Positions 15,613 through 21,999 of a DNA stretch of 22,989 bases are shown one piece after another. Under the pieces are notes generated by a model, which worked only from the letters and a program-made list of their open reading frames with translations, searched no databases and was not told the DNA's origin. The stretch lies in the NCBI GenBank assembly GCA_036403035.1, contig DASWRT010000508.1, forward strand, positions 1 through 22,989. Direction: 5' to 3'. A program made the position numbers and the translations under genes. Each line of letters opens with the position of its first letter. Position 1 is the stretch's first letter. Origin of the DNA: DASWRT01 sp036403035 (GTDB lineage: Bacteria > Pseudomonadota > Alphaproteobacteria > ATCC43930 > CGMCC-115725).

Positions 15613-16470
15613 AACGTTGTTGCGGCATCCCTTTTGCTTCCTTCCGTCTCCGATACCCTCGCCGCTGCGGCGGTCCGCGTCCTCACCGCCGCCGATCCGG
15701 CGGACAAGGTCGCGCTGAGCCGCCGGGCCGCCGCCGACTGGCGCGCCGGCACGATCGCGGAGATCGGCGCCGCGACGCCGCCTGCCCGCCCCGCCCGTCC
15801 CGAACGCCCCGTGCTCCTGCCGCCGCGGGACATGCCGCGGCGACGAGCCGGCGGCTCGGCCGCGGGGCGGATCGCCCTGCTCCACGCCTTGGCGCATATC
15901 GAGCTGAACGCGATCGACCTCGCCTGGGACATCGTCGCGCGCTTCGCCGACAGCCCCGACGAGTTGCCGCGCGCCTTCTTCGACGACTGGGTGCGCGTCG
16001 CCGACGAGGAGGCGAAGCACCACGCTGCGCTCGCGAGTCGGCTTGCCGCGCTCGGCGCCGCTTATGGCGACCTGCCGGCGCATGACGGGCTGTGGCAAGC
16101 GTCCGAGGAGACCGCGCACGATTTGCTGGCGCGGCTCGCCGTCGTGCCGCTGGTGCTGGAAGCGCGCGGGCTCGACGTGACGCCCGACATGATCGAGCGG
16201 CTGGCCCGGCTCGGCGATCCGGAGAGTGCGGCGGTGCTGCGCATGATCTACGAGGACGAGATCGGCCATGTCGCGACCGGGCGGCGCTGGTTCGAGCACG
16301 TCTGCGCGGCGCGTGGCGGACTGCCGCCGGTCGAGACCTACCACGCCTTGGTCAGGCGCCACTTCCGCGGCCAGTTGAAGCCGCCCTTCAACACGCGGGC
16401 GCGCGAGCAGGCAGGGTTCGCCGCGTCCTTCTACGAACCCCTGGCATCGGCGGCGGGAGCTTCGCCCTGA
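15580..16470 (+). CDS. DUF455 ferritin-like protein
   Basis: The product has 296 residues if started at GTG 15580. The family is ferritin-like with a predicted di-metal site in a four-helix bundle. Visible metal-ligand patterns are HALAHIELNAIDL (E and H), DEEAKHH, LVLEARGLDVTP and EDEIGHV, matching the E-x-x-H arrangement of the fold; the reaction is unknown. The start is doubtful. GTG 15580 lies inside the family B repeat and gives a basic leader (MRRPKGRPQRYN) with no family look. TTG 15634 would give 278 residues starting near the conserved LAAAAVRVLTAADPADKVAL segment. No ATG is available between them and no good ribosome site is seen. It follows bcp on the same strand. Confidence 0.85.
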   Translation: MRRPKGRPQRYNVVAASLLLPSVSDTLAAAAVRVLTAADPADKVALSRRAAADWRAGTIAEIGAATPPARPARPERPVLLPPRDMPRRRAGGSAAGRIALLHALAHIELNAIDLAWDIVARFADSPDELPRAFFDDWVRVADEEAKHHAALASRLAALGAAYGDLPAHDGLWQASEETAHDLLARLAVVPLVLEARGLDVTPDMIERLARLGDPESAAVLRMIYEDEIGHVATGRRWFEHVCAARGGLPPVETYHALVRRHFRGQLKPPFNTRAREQAGFAASFYEPLASAAGASP

Positions 16471-16475
16471 CTCGC

Positions 16476-16489
16476 TGTTAGCGCTAACA
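16476..16489. promoter_or_regulatory. Perfect 14-bp palindrome resembling a LacI/GalR-family operator
   Basis: TGTTAGCGCTAACA is fully symmetric with a central CG, the shape typical of LacI/GalR-family sites. It lies 5 bases after the DUF455 stop and 36 bases before the glycosyltransferase ATG, where bound protein would block transcription of that gene. No LacI-type regulator gene is in the window, so any regulator acts in trans. Confidence 0.55.
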
Positions 16490-16525
16490 CCGAGCGCCTT
16501 CGCAACCTGCCGGGGAGAGAACAGG

Positions 16526-17842
16526 ATGTCCGACCGCCGCCTGCGCCGACATTCGACGATGCGCACGGAGGCGGATGCGGTGGTGACGGATTCCGGTCCG
16601 ACCGACGCCGAGATCCATCAGGGCTGGATGCAGGCGATGCTCACCGGCGACTTCGAGGCGGCGTGGCGGCTGAGCGATCTGGTGATCGAGCGGCGGCGAC
16701 GGCTCGGCCTCTCCTGCGCCGACCGGCCGCTGCATCTGCGCTGGGTATGGGACGGACGGCCGCTCCGCGGGACGGTGCTCGTGCGCTGCCATCACGGACT
16801 CGGCGACACGATACAATTCATCCGCTACGTGGCGGTCCTCAAGGAACGGGGCGTCGAACGCGTCGTCGTGCAGGCGCAGCCGGCGCTGATCCCGCTCCTC
16901 GCCCGCTCGATGCCGGAGATCGACGCGCTGGTCCCGCTCGGCGAGGCGGCCTCGGAGGAACCGCGGTTCGACGTCGAGATCGAGTCGACCGAGCTGCCGC
17001 ATGCGCTCCGCACGACGCTCGACACGGTTCCGGCGGCGGTGCCCTATCTCAAAGTCGATCCGGCTCACGCAGAGCCTTTCCACCGATCGCAACCCGCGCT
17101 GAAGGTCGGAATCGTCTGGGCCGCGGGCGCGTGGCATCCGGCGCGCTCGCTGCCGTTCGCCGCGCTGGCCCCGCTCGCTGACATCCCCGGCGTGGCGCTC
17201 TACGCGCTGCAACGCGGCCCCGAGCGCGCCCAGATCTTCCTTCCCGGCGCACCGACCGTCGAGAATCCGGACGACGACTCGGACGACGTGCTCGACACTG
17301 CTTCGCTGATCCGCCGTCTCGACCTCGTCGTCAGCGTCGACACGATGGTGGCGCATCTGGCCGGCGCGCTCGGCGCCCCGGTCTGGACGCTGCTCCACGA
17401 CGCCGCGGACTGGCGCTGGATGCGGGACCGGGCGGACTCGCCCTGGTATCCGACGATGCGCCTGTTCCGGCAGAGGACGCCGGGTGACTGGGCGAGCGTC
17501 GTGCACGATGTGGTACGGGAGCTGAGGACGCGAGCGGAAGCTCCCTCTCCCGCTTGCGGGAGAGGGTCGGGGTGCGGGCTGCGTTCAGCTCTACCGGCGT
17601 TGCCGGCCCTCACCCTCCCGCGCTGCCGCGCGGGTCCCTCCCTCTCCCGCGTCCGAGGGAGAGGGATTGATTACGCCCCCGCCTCCGCGCCGTTGCCCGC
17701 CGCGGCTTCGGCGCCCTTCAGCTTCGCGGCGAGCGAGGCTTCGAGGAAGCGGTCGAGGTCGCCGTCGAGGACGGCGCCGGTGTTGCCGGTCTCCACGCCC
17801 GTCCGCAGGTCCTTCACCATCTGGTACGGGTGCAGGACGTAG
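16526..17842 (+). CDS. GT9-type (heptosyltransferase-like) glycosyltransferase with repeat-derived C-terminal extension
   Basis: The open frame has 438 codons. Residues 30-60 resemble one TPR-like helix pair (GWMQAMLTGDFEAAWRLSDL). From about residue 78 the protein matches the GT9-like domain found at the end of TPR proteins: HHGLGDTIQFIRYVAVLKER near 89-108, KVGIVWAAG near 193, and VSVDTMVAHLAGALGAPVW near 269-287. Such enzymes transfer sugars to cell-surface or protein acceptors; the donor is unknown. ATG 16526 has GGAG at 16514-16517. The family part ends near residue 336. From 17543 the frame runs through a family A repeat (PSPACGRGSG) and then antisense through 172 bases of prfB, stopping at 17842. 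The last 100 or so residues are therefore an acquired tail. Confidence 0.85.
   Translation: MSDRRLRRHSTMRTEADAVVTDSGPTDAEIHQGWMQAMLTGDFEAAWRLSDLVIERRRRLGLSCADRPLHLRWVWDGRPLRGTVLVRCHHGLGDTIQFIRYVAVLKERGVERVVVQAQPALIPLLARSMPEIDALVPLGEAASEEPRFDVEIESTELPHALRTTLDTVPAAVPYLKVDPAHAEPFHRSQPALKVGIVWAAGAWHPARSLPFAALAPLADIPGVALYALQRGPERAQIFLPGAPTVENPDDDSDDVLDTASLIRRLDLVVSVDTMVAHLAGALGAPVWTLLHDAADWRWMRDRADSPWYPTMRLFRQRTPGDWASVVHDVVRELRTRAEAPSPACGRGSGCGLRSALPALPALTLPRCRAGPSLSRVRGRGIDYAPASAPLPAAASAPFSFAASEASRKRSRSPSRTAPVLPVSTPVRRSFTIWYGCRT
17543..17666. repeat. Family A palindromic repeat pair, copy 3 (glycosyltransferase/prfB junction)
   Basis: Unit 1 is CCCTCTCCCGC-TT-GCGGGAGAGGG (17543-17566), perfect over 11 bp, with tail TCGGGGTGCGGGC (17567-17579). 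Unit 2 is inverted and more diverged: it includes CCCGCG/CGCGGG (17617-17622 and 17629-17634) and ends in TCCCTCTCCC/GGGAGAGGGA (17639-17648 and 17657-17666). The tails face inward as in copy 1. It lies immediately beyond the prfB stop and inside the open frame of the glycosyltransferase gene. Confidence 0.8.
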
Positions 17843-18811
17843 GAGCGGATCTGGTGGCCGAAGCCGATGTCGGTCTTCGTCGCGTTCAGCGCGTCGGCCG
17901 CCGCCTCGCGCTTCTTCAGCTCCATCTCGTAGAGCTTGGCGCGCAGCATCGACCACGCCGCGGCGCGGTTCTGGTGCTGCGAGCGCTCGCTCTGCACCGC
18001 GACGGCGATGCCGGTCGGGATGTGCGTCAGGCGGACGGCGCTGTCGGTCTTGTTGACGTGCTGGCCGCCCGCGCCGGACGCGCGGTACGTGTCCGTCCGC
18101 ACGTCCTTGTCGAGGATATCGATCTCGATCTTGTCGTCGATGACCGGCGACACCCAGGCCGCGGCGAAGCTGGTCTGCCGCCGCGCGTTGGCGTCGAAGG
18201 GCGAGATGCGGACGAGGCGGTGCACGCCACTCTCGGTCTTCAGCCAGCCATAGGCGTTCTCGCCGATGACCTTGACCGTCGCCGACTTGATGCCGGCCTG
18301 CTCGCCGCCGCTCTCTTCGAGCCACTCGACCTTGTAGCCGTGCTGCTCGGCCCAGCGGATGTACATGCGCAGCAGCATCTCGGCCCAGTCCTGGGCCTCC
18401 GTGCCGCCCTCGCCGGCCTGGACCTGGAGATAGCAGTCGTTGGCGTCGGCCTCGCCCGAGAGAAGGCTTTCCAGCTCGCGCTTCGCCACGTCGGCGCGCA
18501 GCTTTTCCAACGTCGTCTCGGCGTCGGCGACCATCTCCTGGTCGCCCTCGGCGTCGGCCAGATCGATCAGGCCGAGCGTGTCGTCAAGCTCCCGCTCGAT
18601 CTGTTTGTAGCCGTTGATCGAGCGGTCGAGCCGGTTGCGTTCGCGCAGCAGCTTCTGCGCCGCCTCCGCGTCGTTCCAGAGATTGGGATTCTCGGCCGCG
18701 GCGTTCAGCTCGTCGAGCCGCCGATTCGCCTGATCCCAGTCAAAGATGCCTCCTCAGCAGGGCCAACGAGGCTCGAATCTCGTCGGCCACCGCCTGAATT
18801 TCAGCGCGCAT
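17671..18811 (-). CDS. prfB: Peptide chain release factor 2, with programmed +1 frameshift
   Basis: RF2 recognises UGA and UAA and triggers peptide release. The gene is read in two segments: 18811 to 18743 (23 codons, from MRAEIQAVADEI to RRHL), then, after skipping one base, 18741 to 17671, for a total of 379 residues. Key elements are the stop-codon tripeptide SPF at residues 203-205 and the catalytic GGQ at 238-240 (GAGGQHVNKT), both intact. The join is an in-frame UGA within the standard RF2 frameshift sequence, so this is not a broken gene. ATG 18811 has only a weak AGGC-like ribosome site. It lies 49 bases downstream of mrcA in the same direction and is probably co-transcribed with it, a common alphaproteobacterial order. 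Confidence 0.96.
18739..18754 (-). promoter_or_regulatory. RF2 autoregulatory +1 frameshift site
   Basis: On the minus strand the sequence reads AGGAGGCATCTTTGAC. It contains an internal Shine-Dalgarno AGGAGG, a 3-base spacer, the slippery CTT, the in-frame TGA and a following C. This is the same layout as in E. coli prfB. When RF2 is scarce the ribosome stalls at UGA and slips to read GAC, making full-length RF2; when RF2 is abundant it terminates after 23 residues. Confidence 0.95.
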
Positions 18812-18860
18812 GGGCTTGCCTGTGATCCGGTGGTGGTGGTGAGTGGATGACCGGTCCGGC

Positions 18861-21446
18861 TCAATATAGTCCGCCGGTCCCGCTCGCGGGAAGGGCTGCG
18901 GGCGCGGAATTCGGCACGCCCAGGCCGCCGCCGGCCGCCGCACCTGCCGGCGAGCCCGGCTCGGCGACCGTCATCGCATCGTTGCCGTCGTCGAGGCCGG
19001 GGTCGTTCTCGTCGCCGTTTCCGCGCACGATGTCGTCGCCGTTGCCCCAGGGGTTGTCGTCGCCCTTGAACGCCTCGTAGATCACCTGACGGTCGCCGGG
19101 ACCTGCCGGCTTGCCGGTCGCCGGGTTGACGCGGACCAGCCGGATCCCCGGCGGAATGCGGAAGGCGGTGCCCGGCTTGTCCTTGAGCGCGCCCATCATG
19201 AAGTCGCGGAACACCGGCGCCGCCGCGCTGCCGCCCGTCTCATGGTCGCCGAGCGTGCGCGGCGCGTCGAAGCCGATATAGACGCCGGCCGCAAGGTCGG
19301 GCGAGAAGCCGACGAACCAGTTGTCGAAATTGTCGTTGGTCGTGCCGGTCTTGCCGGCGAGCGGCTTGCCGACCGCCTTCACCACGGAGCCGGTGCCGCG
19401 CTCGACCACTCCCTGCATGATCGAGACGATCTGGTAGGCGGAGCGCGGATCGACGACCGTCTCGCGCGTGTCGGGTACGTCAGGCGGCGCCTGACCCTGC
19501 CACTCGACGTCCCTGCACCCGTCGCAAGGCCGGTCGTCGGCCCGGAAGACCGTGGCGCCGTTGCGGTCCTGGATGCGGTCGATCAGCGTCGGCTTGATCC
19601 GCTTGCCGCCGTTCACCAGCATCGAATACGCGGTCGTCATCCGCATCACGGTCGTCTCGCCGGCGCCGAGCAGCATGGCGTATTGACGCGGCATCTGGTC
19701 CATGACGCCGAACCGCTCGACGTAGTCGGCGACGGTGTCGAGACCGACGACCTGCCCGAGCCGCGCGGTCATCATGTTCTTCGACTGTTCGATGCCGACG
19801 CGGAGCGGCGTCGGACCGGAGAAACGCGTCGTGTTGTAGTTGGTCGGCTTCCACTTCGGCAGGCCCGGCCCCTGATCGACGACGAAGGGCGCGTCGAGGA
19901 TCAGGCTCGACGGATTGAAGCCGGCATGGTCGAGCGCAGCGAGATAGACGAAGGGTTTGAAGGACGAGCCGGGCTGACGCTTTGCCTGAAAGGCGCGGTC
20001 GAACTGGCTCATGTCGTAGCTGTAGCCGCCGACCAGCGCGAGGATGCGCCCGGTGTGCGGGTCCATCGCGACGAACCCGCCGGAGACGTTCGGAACCTGC
20101 TTCAGCGCGAACGCCGGCACGGCGGCGGCGCCGGCCGGCGAAGCCGCCGCCGCCGCGGTCCGCCCGGCCGGCGGCGGGGAAGCGGCGGAATGAAGCGGCC
20201 CGTCGACGAGCACCACGTCGCCCGGCTTGACCACGTCGGCGGCGGAGCGCGGCGGCGGCCCGACCCGCTGATCCTCCAGCGTCGGCCGCGCCCATTTCAG
20301 ATCATCCAGCGGGATGCGGCCGCGCGTGCCGTCGGCGAAACCGATCGCGGCGCCGCCGTCCGGCTCGCCGCCGAGCACGATCGCGAGCATCCAGTCGCCG
20401 GCGCCCGCCGGGCGCGGCACCGCGGCGAGGGCGCGCGCCCAGCCGTCGCCCGAGACGTCGAGGTGCGTGACCGGGCCGCGCCAGCCGTGCCGCCTGTCAT
20501 AGGCGATCAACCCGTCGCGGAACGCCTTTTCGGCGACCGCCTGAAGCTGCGGATCGAGGCTGGTCCGCACCGACAGGCCGGATTGGTAAAGGCCCTTGTC
20601 GCCGTAGCGGGCCAGCAGTTCGCGCCGCACCTCCTCGGCGAAATAGCCGGCCTGCACCGTCTCGGTCTCGTCGCGGCGGCGGCTGGCGAGCGGCTCGGCC
20701 TTCGCCGCGGCGGCCTCGGCCGCGGTGACGTAGCCCTCCTCCGCCATCCGGTCGATGACCCAATCGCGCCGCGCCTTCGCCGCCTCGGGGAAGCGCTGCA
20801 GATTATAGTTGTTCGGCGCCTTCGGCAGCGCAGCGAGATACGCCGCCTCGGCGACGGTCAGATCGTCGAGCGACTTGTTGAAGTACTGCAACGCCGCCGC
20901 GCCGACGCCATAGGCGCCCGATCCGAGATAGATCTCGTTGAGATACAACTCCAGGATGCGGTCCTTGGACAGCGCCCGCTCGATCTTGACCGCGAGCAGC
21001 GCCTCCTTGACCTTGCGCGCCATCGACACTTCGCTGCTCAGCAGGAAGTTCTTCGCGACCTGCTGCGTGATCGTCGAGGCGCCGATCGGACGCCGCCCGG
21101 CGCCCATCCCGAGATGCAGGGCGTCGGTCGCCGCCGCGCGCAGGATCGATACCGGGTCGATCCCCATGTGGCTGTAGAAATTCTTGTCCTCGGCCGAGAT
21201 GAAGGCGCGGATGACCAGCGGCGGCATCGCGCTCACCGGCACGAAGATCCGGCGCTCGGTCGCGTATTCGGCGAGAAGCCGTCCGTCGCCTGCGTGCACG
21301 CGCGTCACGACGGCGGGCTGGTAGTCGGCAAGCTGCTGATAGTCAGGCAGGCCGCGCCCGAAATGCCAGACGGCAAGCGCCACGACGCCGGCGCCGAGCA
21401 GCGCGACGACGACCGCAAGCGCGACAAAGTACTTGAGTATTCTCAT
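18861..21446 (-). CDS. mrcA: Penicillin-binding protein 1A (class A, bifunctional)
   Basis: The product has 861 residues. It polymerises glycan strands and cross-links peptides in the periplasm. A short cytoplasmic start and one membrane helix (residues 5-28) anchor it. The GT51 domain contains the catalytic glutamate E86 (EDKNFYSHMG), GASTITQQVAKNF at 122-134 and ELYLNEIYLGSGAYGV around 166-181. An OB-like region follows, carrying an Ala/Pro-rich insert. The transpeptidase has S494-S-F-K497, S555-K-N557 and K699-T-G701, all intact. The C-terminus is Asp/Gly-rich and ends GTGGLY. The start has AGGAT four bases upstream. It leads the mrcA-prfB pair and diverges from rne. The amiC gene that often sits upstream of mrcA in relatives is absent. 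Confidence 0.96.
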   Translation of the reverse strand: MRILKYFVALAVVVALLGAGVVALAVWHFGRGLPDYQQLADYQPAVVTRVHAGDGRLLAEYATERRIFVPVSAMPPLVIRAFISAEDKNFYSHMGIDPVSILRAAATDALHLGMGAGRRPIGASTITQQVAKNFLLSSEVSMARKVKEALLAVKIERALSKDRILELYLNEIYLGSGAYGVGAAALQYFNKSLDDLTVAEAAYLAALPKAPNNYNLQRFPEAAKARRDWVIDRMAEEGYVTAAEAAAAKAEPLASRRRDETETVQAGYFAEEVRRELLARYGDKGLYQSGLSVRTSLDPQLQAVAEKAFRDGLIAYDRRHGWRGPVTHLDVSGDGWARALAAVPRPAGAGDWMLAIVLGGEPDGGAAIGFADGTRGRIPLDDLKWARPTLEDQRVGPPPRSAADVVKPGDVVLVDGPLHSAASPPPAGRTAAAAASPAGAAAVPAFALKQVPNVSGGFVAMDPHTGRILALVGGYSYDMSQFDRAFQAKRQPGSSFKPFVYLAALDHAGFNPSSLILDAPFVVDQGPGLPKWKPTNYNTTRFSGPTPLRVGIEQSKNMMTARLGQVVGLDTVADYVERFGVMDQMPRQYAMLLGAGETTVMRMTTAYSMLVNGGKRIKPTLIDRIQDRNGATVFRADDRPCDGCRDVEWQGQAPPDVPDTRETVVDPRSAYQIVSIMQGVVERGTGSVVKAVGKPLAGKTGTTNDNFDNWFVGFSPDLAAGVYIGFDAPRTLGDHETGGSAAAPVFRDFMMGALKDKPGTAFRIPPGIRLVRVNPATGKPAGPGDRQVIYEAFKGDDNPWGNGDDIVRGNGDENDPGLDDGNDAMTVAEPGSPAGAAAGGGLGVPNSAPAALPASGTGGLY

Positions 21447-21646
21447 GGCGATCCTGATGGGCGGTCCCGCGACGGACCAGACCGGCGCAACCCGCCGCGG
21501 CCGGACCGCGGCGCGGGCGCGATCCTACCGCAACTTGCGGCAGTGCCTTAGCACCACTTTGTGGCGGCAACGGGGCGCTCTCCGCCGACCAACATCGGCG
21601 TCCGCACGGGGTTCCGCAACCTGCGGCGGAGCGACGCAAGAACGAG

Positions 21647-21675
21647 TTGTGGTTTCGGCAACCGCTCTGTATGGT
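21647..21675 (+). promoter_or_regulatory. Candidate sigma70 promoter for rne
   Basis: TTGTGG (21647-21652) and TATGGT (21670-21675) are separated by exactly 17 bases. The -10 matches consensus at 4 of 6 positions and the -35 at 3 of 6. If used, it would give an rne leader of about 320 bases, similar in scale to the long autoregulatory leader of E. coli rne. Confidence 0.4.
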
Positions 21676-21698
21676 TGACCTGCGAAACACCGCAGTCT

Positions 21699-21734
21699 GC
21701 CGCGCCGCCGCCGCCTTCGAGCGGGCGGCGCGGC
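21699..21734 (+). promoter_or_regulatory. Strong hairpin in the presumed rne 5' leader
   Basis: GCCGCGCCGCC (21699-21709) and GGCGGCGCGGC (21724-21734) are perfect 11-bp complements. The 14-base loop contains CCGC/GCGG around a TTCG core, so the stem could extend. It lies just downstream of the candidate promoter and about 265 bases before the rne ATG. A role in feedback by RNase E is inferred by analogy with E. coli only. Confidence 0.5.
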
Positions 21735-21999
21735 GGCGTCGCGACGGATGACAAGGCTCGGCGCTCTCGGGCGCCGCTTCTCCAGCACCGCGACGCTCAC
21801 GACCTCGCGGCTTGGATGAAACCCCGAAGCCAGATCCGGGTCCGTTCCGGGTCAGGACTGCCCAGAAAGCTCCCGATGGCCCACCGATATGCGCCGATCG
21901 ACGGATTGACCCGAGGCGCCGCCGGCTTCGCTGCAAACAGGAATGCGCTGCCGCCCGTTTTCGCGCGGACGGACCGGCGCATCCCGGAGTTGAGCCGAA

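Larger units (their letters stand above)
21447..21999. other. Divergent mrcA/rne leader region, no credible gene
   Basis: These 553 bases hold promoters and leaders for mrcA (leftward) and rne (rightward). Visible elements are two copies of CCGCAACYTGCGG (21528-21540 and 21614-21626), a candidate rne promoter (21647-21675), a strong GC hairpin (21699-21734), and an 8-base direct repeat TCCGGGTC (21835-21842 and 21846-21853). Open frames in it have no family resemblance and atypical composition, and no amidase remnant is seen. Confidence 0.7.

Noticed and set aside
18740..18943. Separate small gene, or a frameshift-broken prfB
   Set aside because: The stop is part of the RF2 programmed frameshift site, and all functional motifs downstream are intact.
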